From NCBI RefSeq assembly GCF_019654915.1, contig NZ_BPET01000039.1, positions 1 through 54,880 on the forward strand: 54,880 nucleotides of DNA, in the 5' to 3' direction. This DNA is from Shewanella sp. MBTL60-007. GTDB taxonomy: Bacteria > Pseudomonadota > Gammaproteobacteria > Enterobacterales > Shewanellaceae. Positions 9,365 through 17,509 of the stretch are shown here, one piece after another; positions within the stretch are counted from its first letter, which is position 1; every line of letters starts with the position of its first letter. The translations under genes and the position numbers were made by a program. The notes under the pieces were generated by a model. That model saw only the letters and a list, made by a program, of their open reading frames with translations. It had not been told where the DNA came from and searched no databases.

Positions 9365-9834
9365 AAGGGACGGTTAAAAGCAGGTACAGGCTGGGACTGT
9401 TAAAAGCCGGAACAAGTTGAGACGGAAAAGCGGAACAAGCAAAGACGCTGTTGTTTTTTGCTTTTGATTTCCTAGCAGGCCGAAGGTCGCTCTCGAAGCG
9501 AAGCGTCCTAGCAGTGAGCTTGCGAACGTCCTAGAATCTTATCGGTGAGTGAGCCTGTGAACGTTCCGTCTTCCGTGAGCGAAGCGTTCGTCTTTGCTTT
9601 TTTTCTAGCAGGCCGAAGGCCGCTCTCGAAGCGCAGCGCCCTAGCCGTGAGCTTGCGAACGTCCTAGAATCTTATCGGTGAGTGAGCTTGTGAACGTTCC
9701 GTCTTCCGTGAGCGAAGCGTTCGTCTTTGCTTTTTTCTAGCAGGCCAAAGGCCGTTCTCGAAGCGAAGCGCTCTCGCAGTGAGTTTACGAACGCCCTAGG
9801 TCCTAGAACCTTCTTTTACTACGTTATAAAGAGC

Positions 9835-10389
9835 ATGATGAAATTAATCCCGACTACCATTCCTGATGTGCTGCTGTTTGAACCGAAAGTATTTGGTGAC
9901 GAACGTGGCTTCTTCATGGAAACTTTTCGTCAATCAGAGTTTGAGGCGCTATTTGCCGAAGTGGGTATGGCTTGCCCACGCTTTGTGCAAGAGAATATGA
10001 GCCGTTCGGCTAAAAATGTACTACGTGGTCTGCATTATCAAGAAGTACAGGCACAAGGTAAGCTTATTCGCGTGACTGCTGGTAGTATTTTCGATGTTGC
10101 CGTCGATATTCGCAAAGACTCAAAAACCTATGGTCAGTGGTTTGGGCAAGTGCTGTCTGCTGAAAACCGCCTGCAGATGGATATCCCACCGGGCTTTGCC
10201 CACGGCTTTTTAACCTTGAGCGAACATGCTGACATTATCTACAAATGCACTGATTATTATGCGCCCGAGTTTGAGAAGTGTATTGCTTGGAATGATCCTC
10301 AATTAAATATTCAATGGCCGTTAGAAGCGGGCGCAGAGCCAATTTTGTCGGAGAAGGATGGGAAGGCTGCGCTGACGATTAAAGGCTAA
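9835..10389 (+). CDS. rmlC: dTDP-4-dehydrorhamnose 3,5-epimerase
   Basis: A 184-residue cupin that epimerises dTDP-4-keto-6-deoxyglucose for L-rhamnose. The family signature is present: DERGFFMETFRQ, QENMSRS, VLRGLHYQ (catalytic His67), MDIPPGFAHGFLTLS and YKCTDYYAPE. I placed the start at ATG 9835 (or 9838); the open frame runs back to 9727, but only through repeat DNA. The C-terminal residues ...AALTIKG are encoded by GCTGCGCTGACGATTAAAGGCTAAG, which matches the repeat word GCTGCGCTGACGGTTAAAAGCTAAG, so the gene ends inside the block. rmlA and rmlB are absent here; a possible RmlD lies 25 kb away. Confidence 0.93.
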   Translation: MMKLIPTTIPDVLLFEPKVFGDERGFFMETFRQSEFEALFAEVGMACPRFVQENMSRSAKNVLRGLHYQEVQAQGKLIRVTAGSIFDVAVDIRKDSKTYGQWFGQVLSAENRLQMDIPPGFAHGFLTLSEHADIIYKCTDYYAPEFEKCIAWNDPQLNIQWPLEAGAEPILSEKDGKAALTIKG

Positions 10390-10815
10390 GAAGGGCGCTG
10401 CGCTTCGAGGGCGTGACTACGTCACTTCGAGAGCGTCGCGTTGCGACTTCTAGATTAAAGGCTAAGAAGGGCGCTGCGCTTCGAGGACGTGACTACGTCA
10501 CTGCGAGAGCGTCGCGTTGCGACTTCTAGATTCTAGGTTAAAGCAAAGACGGTACAGGCTAAGACGGAAAAGCGGAATGGCCTTCGGCCTTACGGAACAC
10601 TTCGTCTTAGCCTTTGCTTTTGATTCTTTTAAGCTTATACCGTCAGCGCAGCGTTCCGTGAGTGAGCTTGTGAACGTTCCGTCTTCCGTGAGCGAAGCGT
10701 TCGTCTTTGCTTTTTTCTAGCAGGCCGAAGGCCGTCCTCGAAGCGAAGCGTCCTCGCAGTGAGCTTGCGAACGTCCTAGAACCTTATTTATTCAGTGAGC
10801 TTGCGAACGCCCTAG
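10375..10815. repeat. Mosaic hairpin-word repeat block 4 between convergent genes
   Basis: It begins within the last codons of rmlC and ends a few bases before the stop of the glycerophosphotransferase gene. It has two serial copies of the GCGCTGCGC / GTGAC-TAC-GTCAC / GTCGC-GTT-GCGAC phrase on the left, GGCC-TTC-GGCC in the middle, and right-sense words (GGCCGAAGGCC, GTGAGCTTGCGAACG) from about 10625. No gene is visible; it could act as a two-way terminator. Confidence 0.85.
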
Positions 10816-10818
10816 TAT

Positions 10819-12069
10819 CTACAGCCACTCCTCTAACGCTTCAAATGCTGTTGGCGTATCCTTTCCCCAAAAAAGTTCGCTAACGCTTTGGTAGCTCTCT
10901 CGGTAGCTTTTCTTTTGCTTGACGATAGCCTCTGGTGCTAATGCCCCTAGTAACTCATTAAAACTAGTGCATTTAGGGGCGATAACAGGGAGCTTTTCGG
11001 CGTATTCGTACATATCGCGGCAATCTTGTTGATAGTGGGCTTCATCGAAGCGATAGAAGCAGATAGGCGTGTTTAGTGGCAGGGCATCGATAAATAAAGA
11101 GGAATAGTCGGTGATAAGCAGATCCACCTCTTGCAAGAAGCCATATACGTCTTCTAACTGCGAAATATTGATGATATTAGGGTAACTCGTCAGCTCATCT
11201 GCCAAGCTTGCCTCATTTGGGTGTAGTCGTAGTAAAAATAGTTGGTTATTAGTAACTAAGTGATTCGATAACTGTTGCCAGTCAAAAGCGCTGCTGTAAG
11301 GGTTACCTTGTTTGTGGCTATCGCGCCAAGAGGGGGCATACAGGATGATGCTAGGCTTATCAGCTTGGTCATCGCTCTCGTGATCACTGTGGTAATGGCT
11401 CTGGCTCGCACTTTGGCTCGCACCTTGAAGAGCGTTTTGATTGAGTTGCGTGCGCTGACTTGGGTGAATTATGTAGTAATCGGTTCTTGGATTAGTTGCG
11501 CGTAAAAGCTGTGAGCTGTTAAGTCTAAATGCGCTACTAAAGAGGGAGTCGATAAGTGGACTTGGGCTTAACATTAAATCGGGAGTGATGCGTTGCTGGT
11601 GGGCAAATAGCCATTGCTTATATAACGCTAAGCTTCCTTTTGGGTTAAACACTTGCGCCATAGGGCCTGCGTTAATGTCGAACTCAATTTTTTTCATCGG
11701 CAATCCATGCCATAGATTCACCTTCAGCGCTCCATTTGCAAGCCACTGATTAATATCGCCGATATAACTATTATAGAAGTAGTATTTGGCGGTTAGGGCG
11801 TGATAAATCCCCTTCATCGACCAGCGATAATAAACCTCCAAGTTTTGACTCTGTAGTTGTTTAATTACATCTTGATCGCCGCTAATCCAGATACAACGGA
11901 TGAATTTTGTTTGCTGCCAATGTAAATACAAGTATTTACTGTTGTCGCAATACCTTTCCTTGTAGCTACCAAACAGTGCCTTGTTTGAGCTGCGAGGGGA
12001 GAGAGCCGAGAGTGTAAATATCAGCTTTCTGATAATCGCCTTTATCCAGTCAAAAATAGCGTGCTGCAT
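10819..12069 (-). CDS. CDP-glycerol:glycerophosphate glycerophosphotransferase family protein (TagB/TagF-like)
   Basis: Predicted to transfer glycerol phosphate from CDP-glycerol to a glycan or lipid-linked acceptor on the cytoplasmic face. Motifs of the family: NLWHGLPMKKI (about residues 117-127, with the key His), YAPSWRD, LRLHPNE and DLLITDYSSLFIDAL. A hydrophilic, Ser/His/Asp-rich insertion lies around residues 215-238. The 416-residue length suits a TagB-type priming enzyme more than a long TagF polymerase. Its ATG overlaps the stop of the cytidylyltransferase gene by one base (TAATG), so the two are translationally coupled and form a donor-plus-transferase pair. Confidence 0.88.
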   Translation of the reverse strand: MQHAIFDWIKAIIRKLIFTLSALSPRSSNKALFGSYKERYCDNSKYLYLHWQQTKFIRCIWISGDQDVIKQLQSQNLEVYYRWSMKGIYHALTAKYYFYNSYIGDINQWLANGALKVNLWHGLPMKKIEFDINAGPMAQVFNPKGSLALYKQWLFAHQQRITPDLMLSPSPLIDSLFSSAFRLNSSQLLRATNPRTDYYIIHPSQRTQLNQNALQGASQSASQSHYHSDHESDDQADKPSIILYAPSWRDSHKQGNPYSSAFDWQQLSNHLVTNNQLFLLRLHPNEASLADELTSYPNIINISQLEDVYGFLQEVDLLITDYSSLFIDALPLNTPICFYRFDEAHYQQDCRDMYEYAEKLPVIAPKCTSFNELLGALAPEAIVKQKKSYRESYQSVSELFWGKDTPTAFEALEEWL

Positions 12070-12521
12070 TACTTATTTATCTTCTTGGTCGATACTGAAC
12101 GGTTTGTGCTTGGGTCATTGCTAGCCCCAGTCTTGGGATGCGCTAAATTACTCTTGATCTCGGTGGTCGAGATCTCGCCTGTTCTATCTAAATAGATAAC
12201 CTCACACAGTATAGATAGTTCGTCAAACTCGCCTTTCCAATCATCGCCCATACCAAAGATACTGACATCATATTTACAGATATCCTTCGCCTTTTGATTC
12301 CAGTGAGTCTCAGGCACAACCATATCCACGTATTTGCAGGCTTCAACAATTTCAGCCCGCTGAAAGTAACTAAAAAATGCGGCCTTTCCCTTCATGGCAT
12401 TAAACTCATCGGTCGATACCGCAACAATCAGTTTGTCGCCTAGGGCTTTTAAACGCTTAAACAAGCGTACATGGCCGTAGTGAAATAGATCGAATGTGCC
12501 ATAGGTGATAATCGTTTTCAT
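12069..12521 (-). CDS. tagD: Glycerol-3-phosphate cytidylyltransferase
   Basis: Makes CDP-glycerol from CTP and sn-glycerol 3-phosphate. The nucleotidyltransferase fold is clear: YGTFDLFHYGHVRLFKRLK (about residues 7-25), with the HxGH motif as HYGH, and RTGEISTTEIK corresponding to the RTxGISTT signature. The first 130 residues cover the whole family length; the last 20 are a polar tail. It is coupled to the downstream glycerophosphotransferase by a one-base overlap and follows the nucleotidyltransferase-like gene by 52 bases. A related adenylyltransferase (HldE type) is the main alternative, but the neighbour argues for glycerol. Confidence 0.9.
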   Translation of the reverse strand: MKTIITYGTFDLFHYGHVRLFKRLKALGDKLIVAVSTDEFNAMKGKAAFFSYFQRAEIVEACKYVDMVVPETHWNQKAKDICKYDVSIFGMGDDWKGEFDELSILCEVIYLDRTGEISTTEIKSNLAHPKTGASNDPSTNRSVSTKKINK

Positions 12522-12573
12522 AATGACTCTCCTCTAAAGGAACTTGCTGAATGTCGTTAAGGCATGGTGCTTC

Positions 12574-14016
12574 CTAATCTCTTGTTAACTCTGAATGTGT
12601 TTGTTGATGGTTAGCGTAACTAAATGACTGCCTGATGAGCTTAAGATTCTTACTCTTTTGCTTCGATAGCATGAACTCCGTTTCGATAAGTGTTTTTTCC
12701 TCGTCGGGAAGGGTAAAGGGCAGTAGTTGCAATGGTCCATATAGTCCGTATTCACTATTGGTGGATTGCTGTTGCGGCTGTAAAAATGGCGTACGCCCAA
12801 ACAGTTTTAGCTGCCCTGTTATTACGAGGTAGAGCTGGGGAAGCCGACTGAGAAAGAGTGATTTAAGATCCCAGCGCCAGCAGGAGTAAACTCTGTTATT
12901 TAGCTCGACTCTTTCTTTTATCCGCCAGCCTTTACTTGAGCCTGTCAGGCTGATAAGCAACAGGAGTGGGGATACGAGCAGCCCTAACATAAACAGAAGC
13001 AAGGCACATAATCTATCGAACCGCTTTACTCTGTTATTTGGTGATACGGTATGGTTTCTCGCTATGATGCTGTCATCGTTAAGCCTGATGGCCGCCCCAG
13101 TCTGTGGCGTTAACAGCATATCTTTGCAGATAATCGCATTGCTTACGTTTAGCCCTTGGCCTACGTATGAGTCATCGAGAATAATGCAGTTTTTGAGTCT
13201 GCATTTAGCTTCTATAAGGCAGTTCTTACCCACAATCACGCTCTGCTCCATGTTAACGCTTTCATCTATCCAGCTGTTGTCGCCAATCACTCCCCAAGCG
13301 TTCTGCATTCTCAGTTGCCCTGTCTTGGTTTGGCTGCCGATATAAAAACCATTAGCTTCATCAGCGCTACTGCAATAGCGGCCTTTTGGCGTGGCGCCCA
13401 CGACCTTTTTTAGAGCCATAGCCTGATTGGCCTGCATATATTCATCGAGTGAGTTGAGCATAAAGCAGTCGCCATGCAACACCTGGGTGACTGTGTTACC
13501 CATACTGTTTCCCTGAGTCGAGGCCTTATGCTCAGTTTGGTCATTAGAGAGAGGCCAATTGAGCTTCTCTGTATGCTTTATGGCGGCGGGGAGCATCATT
13601 AAGCCTGCATTTTGGTTGTCGAGCTTTGCAATAACAAAGCTTTCGCTCATCTGTTTGCTAAATTGCAAAAACGAATTGATACATGGGCTTCTGAGTATGT
13701 CACCGCGGGCAAGTAAGACTGGCTCGGTCTTATCCAGCGCCAGCCTTGGGATGATCTTGGAGGCATCTTCCTGCTCTTTACTCAGAAAATAGTCGACCTC
13801 TAACCCCCAAAGCTCCCCATTACCGACTAAGGCTTTTATTTCGTTAACGTGGGTTGAGATCACCAGCTTTACTCGCTTCACTCCCGCCTCGGCGAGATCT
13901 TCTAATGTGTACTCGATAACGCTTTTATTACTGATTGGTAATAAGGCTGGGCAGTAATAACTGCTCAATGGTGCCAGCTCACTGCCGTTACGGTTTGCAA
14001 AAATAATCGCTTGCAT
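12574..14016 (-). CDS. Degenerate sugar-nucleotidyltransferase fused to a degenerate phosphoglycosyltransferase-like tail
   Basis: A 480-residue protein. The N-terminal 230 residues follow the NDP-sugar pyrophosphorylase plan, but the signature GxGTRLxPxTxxxPKP is replaced by FANRNGSELAPLSSYYCPAL, so the Gly-rich loop and the catalytic Lys are gone. A hexapeptide-like beta-helix follows (NSWIDESVNMEQSVIVGKNC and onward, about 250-310). The C-terminus has a hydrophobic hairpin near residues 335-355 and then SRLPQLYLVITGQLKLFG, which mirrors DELPQLWNVLKGDMSLVG of true sugar transferases. ATG 14016 has AAGGAGTT in front; the frame extends to 14046 without a ribosome site. I infer a regulatory or scaffolding role; catalysis is doubtful. 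Confidence 0.7.
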   Translation of the reverse strand: MQAIIFANRNGSELAPLSSYYCPALLPISNKSVIEYTLEDLAEAGVKRVKLVISTHVNEIKALVGNGELWGLEVDYFLSKEQEDASKIIPRLALDKTEPVLLARGDILRSPCINSFLQFSKQMSESFVIAKLDNQNAGLMMLPAAIKHTEKLNWPLSNDQTEHKASTQGNSMGNTVTQVLHGDCFMLNSLDEYMQANQAMALKKVVGATPKGRYCSSADEANGFYIGSQTKTGQLRMQNAWGVIGDNSWIDESVNMEQSVIVGKNCLIEAKCRLKNCIILDDSYVGQGLNVSNAIICKDMLLTPQTGAAIRLNDDSIIARNHTVSPNNRVKRFDRLCALLLFMLGLLVSPLLLLISLTGSSKGWRIKERVELNNRVYSCWRWDLKSLFLSRLPQLYLVITGQLKLFGRTPFLQPQQQSTNSEYGLYGPLQLLPFTLPDEEKTLIETEFMLSKQKSKNLKLIRQSFSYANHQQTHSELTRD

Positions 14017-14026
14017 ATGCAACTCC

Positions 14027-16252
14027 TTAATACGCGCCACGGGCAAAAATAACGGCGGGAATCGTTTTCAGCAGCAACAGCAGATCAGCACTAAACGATT
14101 GTTGATAGATATAATCGATATCGAGTTCAACCTGCTGCTCAAATGGAATGGTTGAACGGCCGGAGACTTGCCAAATACAGGTGATGCCAGGCTTTATCGT
14201 CAAGCGATTTCTATGGTGTAGCTTGTACTGCTTTACTTCGCTGACTAGGGCTGGACGGGGGCCGACTAACGACATGTCGCCTTTAAGTACATTCCATAGT
14301 TGGGGTAACTCATCGATTGAGGCCTTACGGAGCACGCGTCCAACTAAGGTGATCCTAGGATCATTCTTTATCTTAAAAATGATGCCGCCATCCATTTCGT
14401 TACTGTGGTTTAATGTCGCCAGTCTCTGCTCTGCATCTTGGTACATAGAGCGAAACTTCCACATGGTAAATGGCTTGTTATTAAGCCCGGCTCTAGGCTG
14501 ACTAAATAGCACTGCACCTCTAGACTCACAGCGGATAAGTAGCGCGATACAGATTAAAAACGGCAATAGCAGGACTAATAGGCTCGATGAGACCAAGATG
14601 TCGAATAAGCGCTTAGCGCCACGACCGAGATGTCTATTTAGATTAAACATTGCTCGGCGCAGGTTAGCTTGCTTAGCATCAAACTGCGGGACTTCTCGGT
14701 TCTTACTGGTCGCTTTATTGAGCTCAGTTTGAAGCTGCAGTTTGGTAAGGTTAGCGTCTGCTGTTGCTTTCGTTGTCCAAGGTGTGTGTGGGTGATTGTG
14801 TTGCTTCTTTAGCTGACGGTTTTCTCGCCACACGCGAAATAGAAAGCTTGGGTTGCCTATGATATAGCGTTTCCACATTCTCTTAGGCTCTTGAAGTAAA
14901 CGGTAACTCCATTCAAACCCCATCTGTCTTAGCCATAAGGGGGCGCGTTTGATACGGTTTGCGTAAAAATCGAAAAGACCGCCAACACCTATCCCAATAG
15001 AACAGGTGAGTCGCTGCTTATTGGCAGCAAGCCATAACTCTTGCTTTGGTGCCCCCATAGCCACAAGTAGAATATCGGCTTTAGACTCATTAATTGTATC
15101 TATGACGCCTTGATTGTCTTCACTGCTTGCCTCGCTATTGAAATAACCTGAATGACAGCCTGCAATATTGAGTTTTGGGTATCGCTGCTGCATGTTATTG
15201 GCAGCGGCTTTTGCAACTCCTGGGCGACCACCTAACAAAAAAATTGACAGGTTATTGGTTGCGGCGAGCTGACAAAGGCGTGGAAACATGTCGGTGCCAT
15301 TGAGGTTATCTTGCAGTGCTTTCGCTTTACTTAGGCAGGCTAGTCGAACGCCAATGCCATCGGCGAAAATGCGCTGAGTCTGTTGTAAACACTGACGATA
15401 AGACTCGTCTTGAGTACTAATATTGAGGCAGTCAGCGTTAACAAAGGCGTAGTGTTGCATAGGCTGAGGCTTTCGCTGACATTGGTGTAGCACTTCATTT
15501 AATAGTTGCGCCATGGTCCAGTTATCAAGTTTGATGCCGAATACACAGATCTCCGGGTTGTTTCTGCTTGGCTTATTAAAGGCGATACGAGTGACAGCCA
15601 ATACAATCAAAAGCCTTACGAGTGCAAGCAGATAGTGGGCTAGGCTGCTATGGGCCTTATCAAGCGATCTAGGAGCAACCTCAAAACGCAGTCCGGTTGC
15701 GGCGTTCATCTGTTCAATTGAGGTGAGTCCAGGCTTAATAGGATAGATTTTCTTAGGGGCTTTAACAGTTTCTTTATTCGCTAAGCTATTGCTGAAGCTG
15801 GTGGTTGCTTGCTTATCTGCTGACGACTTATCTGTTGTTAACCTATCTGTCGCTAACTGCTCAAGATTCGTGTCAGCATGTGCATCTTCTTTTAGCAGTG
15901 CGAACTTCTGCTCAGTACCTAAAACTGAAATCTCCCCACTTAACAAGTTAAATAATACCGGCAGCTTCTTAAACCAGCCCGTATAGGAAAATTGTTTTAA
16001 GCCTATGTTCTTATGGTCTAAGCCGTGAATATACACAGTTTCAAATGCACTATTTTGACTGAAAGCACTCTTAAGGTAGCCATATAACATAAATGGCGAG
16101 CTTATAATTAACATCAGCAAAGCGATGAGGAAGTCGAAACAGCGAATACTAAAACGAGATTGGCCATGATAAGCGGCTTGGGCCGTTGACTCTGTGTTCG
16201 AGACTGTATCCGAGACTATATTCGAGTCGGTATTCAAGTTGGTATTTTCCAT
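14027..16252 (-). CDS. WecG/TagA/CpsF glycosyltransferase fused to a polyprenyl-phosphate sugar-1-phosphate transferase
   Basis: A 741-residue three-part protein. Residues 37-60 form a membrane segment followed by FKKLPVLFNLLSGEISVLG (94-112) and IKPGLTSIEQM (172-182), which match the active-domain motifs but lack key residues; I read this as a decayed copy of a phosphoglycosyltransferase. Residues about 233-445 are a WecG/TagA domain (VNADCLNISTQDESYR, ADGIGVRLA, LLVAMGAPKQE), which transfers a ManNAc-type sugar to lipid-linked GlcNAc. Residues about 540-741 are an intact sugar transferase with a membrane helix, KFRSM, IDELPQLWNVLKGDMSLVGPRPA and IKPGITCIWQVSGRS. It would start and extend the lipid-linked unit. 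The next gene begins 10 bases later. Confidence 0.88.
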   Translation of the reverse strand: MENTNLNTDSNIVSDTVSNTESTAQAAYHGQSRFSIRCFDFLIALLMLIISSPFMLYGYLKSAFSQNSAFETVYIHGLDHKNIGLKQFSYTGWFKKLPVLFNLLSGEISVLGTEQKFALLKEDAHADTNLEQLATDRLTTDKSSADKQATTSFSNSLANKETVKAPKKIYPIKPGLTSIEQMNAATGLRFEVAPRSLDKAHSSLAHYLLALVRLLIVLAVTRIAFNKPSRNNPEICVFGIKLDNWTMAQLLNEVLHQCQRKPQPMQHYAFVNADCLNISTQDESYRQCLQQTQRIFADGIGVRLACLSKAKALQDNLNGTDMFPRLCQLAATNNLSIFLLGGRPGVAKAAANNMQQRYPKLNIAGCHSGYFNSEASSEDNQGVIDTINESKADILLVAMGAPKQELWLAANKQRLTCSIGIGVGGLFDFYANRIKRAPLWLRQMGFEWSYRLLQEPKRMWKRYIIGNPSFLFRVWRENRQLKKQHNHPHTPWTTKATADANLTKLQLQTELNKATSKNREVPQFDAKQANLRRAMFNLNRHLGRGAKRLFDILVSSSLLVLLLPFLICIALLIRCESRGAVLFSQPRAGLNNKPFTMWKFRSMYQDAEQRLATLNHSNEMDGGIIFKIKNDPRITLVGRVLRKASIDELPQLWNVLKGDMSLVGPRPALVSEVKQYKLHHRNRLTIKPGITCIWQVSGRSTIPFEQQVELDIDYIYQQSFSADLLLLLKTIPAVIFARGAY

Positions 16253-16299
16253 TATTGAGTCCCTTCTGGCTTATAGTGTTAATACATAATCTAGAACTT

Positions 16300-16314
16300 G
16301 CATATACTAGGCCA
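16300..16314 (-). promoter_or_regulatory. Possible sigma-54 promoter for the TagA/PGT operon
   Basis: Read on the minus strand: TGGCCTAGTATATGC. GG and GC have the required 12-base offset of -24/-12 elements; the -24 box is TGGCCT and the -12 box ATGC. It lies 48 bases upstream of the start at 16252, much like the stronger match at 27992-28006. Two positions differ from consensus, so this is only a candidate. Confidence 0.4.
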
Positions 16315-16378
16315 TAATTTATATCTTTAATATTCAGTGCATTACCTTGTTTGTTGGGGGGTTGAACTTAAAGTGGTT

Positions 16379-16417
16379 GAGTCATTTGCATCTTGCAAGG
16401 CAGGGTGCAAATGACTC
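16379..16417. repeat. 12-bp perfect inverted repeat between GT2 and TagA/PGT genes
   Basis: GAGTCATTTGCA and TGCAAATGACTC are separated by 15 bases. It starts about 19 bases past the stop of the GT2 gene (minus strand). No T-run follows on either strand, so it is not a canonical intrinsic terminator. It could stabilise the upstream transcript or bind a protein ahead of the 16300 promoter candidate. Confidence 0.7.
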
Positions 16418-16435
16418 TAGAGGAGGTAGTTGGAG

Positions 16436-17509
16436 TTACTTTAGCAGCGCAGCGTTTACGCCATCGCGGTTGATTTTTGCGGCCTGAATACGCCCGAGTA
16501 ACCGTTGAGCCAGATTTTCACAAAGCTGGTAGAGTCTTAGTGGTAGCAGTTTTAATAGGTAGGCAGCTGCCATTGTGGCTAAGGTACGTCCGGTTTCAGC
16601 TTGAATGATCTCTGGGGCGGTCTTAAGAGCAAGATGCAGGTATTTAACCGCCTGTTTCCCGTTTTTATTTCGAATGGCTTGTCTTGCTATGTACCTGAGC
16701 TGGTAGGCTCGTGCTTTATCTTCATGTTGTGCTAAAAGTGCTGGCGCATAGCCTTTGGCTTTATTGATCATATTTTCCCAAGAGGCATATTGTTTATTAA
16801 GATCTGCGGATAGCCCTTGTGCATTTAAGCGATAGAAGGTTAGAGGCGCTGGGATCCCCTCTATTCTCCAATGGGTGGTGGTCACAATCCTTAGCCAGCA
16901 TTCAATATCTTCAGATTGGCGAAAGTTCTCATCGAAGTAGCAGCTATGGGGTTGGCTCTTATTAAACGCTTGGTAGCGAATATCTGTTAGGGTTTCACGG
17001 CGAATAACAGGTGCAGAGCCATTACCCACAGGGTTGCGGCAGAGCAGATCTTGTGCCTGAATATTGGTGAGCTGAGGCATTTGATAGACATTGAGTTTTT
17101 GTCCTTGATAGTCCATGAACAGCGATCGCGAAAAGCTAATTCCCACTTCGGGCGCGTTGTCGAGATGGACAACGTGTTGTGCAAGTTTTTCGTTGTGCCA
17201 CATGTCATCTGAATCGAGAAATGCCACATATTGGCCTATGGCGTGGCGAATGCCAGTATTTCTCGCCGCAGCGAGACCTTGGTTATGTTCATGTTCAATA
17301 ATTCTAATTCTAGGATCGTTAATACGTTTGCAGATAGCCAAGCTGTTATCGGGTGAGCAGTCGTTAATAAGCAGTAGCTCAAAGTGTTTAAAGCTTTGGT
17401 TTAGTACTGAGTTAATCGCATCTTCAACAAAAGCTTCAACATTATAGATGGGCATCACCACCGAAACCTTTATTGATGCGACTTTCCTGTTGGATAAATT
17501 AGCAGTCAT
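16436..17509 (-). CDS. Family 2 glycosyltransferase
   Basis: A 357-residue GT-A fold glycosyltransferase. The N-terminal domain has VVMPIYNVEAFVEDAI (about 18-33), LLINDCSPDNS, NQGLAAARNTGIRHA and the metal-binding FLDSDDMW. The C-terminal third is helical with basic residues and no clear membrane segment. It probably adds one sugar of the repeat unit to the lipid-linked precursor in the cytoplasm; donor and linkage cannot be told. Its start overlaps the end of the flippase gene by 11 bases, so both are in one transcript. A 183-base gap with a strong inverted repeat separates it from the next gene. Confidence 0.9.
   Translation of the reverse strand: MTANLSNRKVASIKVSVVMPIYNVEAFVEDAINSVLNQSFKHFELLLINDCSPDNSLAICKRINDPRIRIIEHEHNQGLAAARNTGIRHAIGQYVAFLDSDDMWHNEKLAQHVVHLDNAPEVGISFSRSLFMDYQGQKLNVYQMPQLTNIQAQDLLCRNPVGNGSAPVIRRETLTDIRYQAFNKSQPHSCYFDENFRQSEDIECWLRIVTTTHWRIEGIPAPLTFYRLNAQGLSADLNKQYASWENMINKAKGYAPALLAQHEDKARAYQLRYIARQAIRNKNGKQAVKYLHLALKTAPEIIQAETGRTLATMAAAYLLKLLPLRLYQLCENLAQRLLGRIQAAKINRDGVNAALLK

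Larger units (their letters stand above)
8740..9825. repeat. Mosaic hairpin-word repeat block 3 (about 1.1 kb), the longest
   Basis: Gene-free. In order: left-sense words (GCGCTGCGC, GTGAC-TAC-GTCAC, GTCGC-GTT-GCGAC); a 23-bp tandem array (8846-9009); GGCC-TTC-GGCC; one truncated and one complete BIME; then from about 9450 the right-sense vocabulary (CTAGCAGGCCGAAGG, GTGAGCTTGCGAACG) in at least three serial versions. It ends CCTAGAACCTTCTTTTACT just before rmlC. Several frames stay open because of the repeat periods; I see no real protein. Confidence 0.85.

Noticed and set aside
9727..9834. N-terminal extension of rmlC
   Set aside because: The 36 extra codons are repeat-block DNA; the conserved protein begins at ATG 9835 or 9838.
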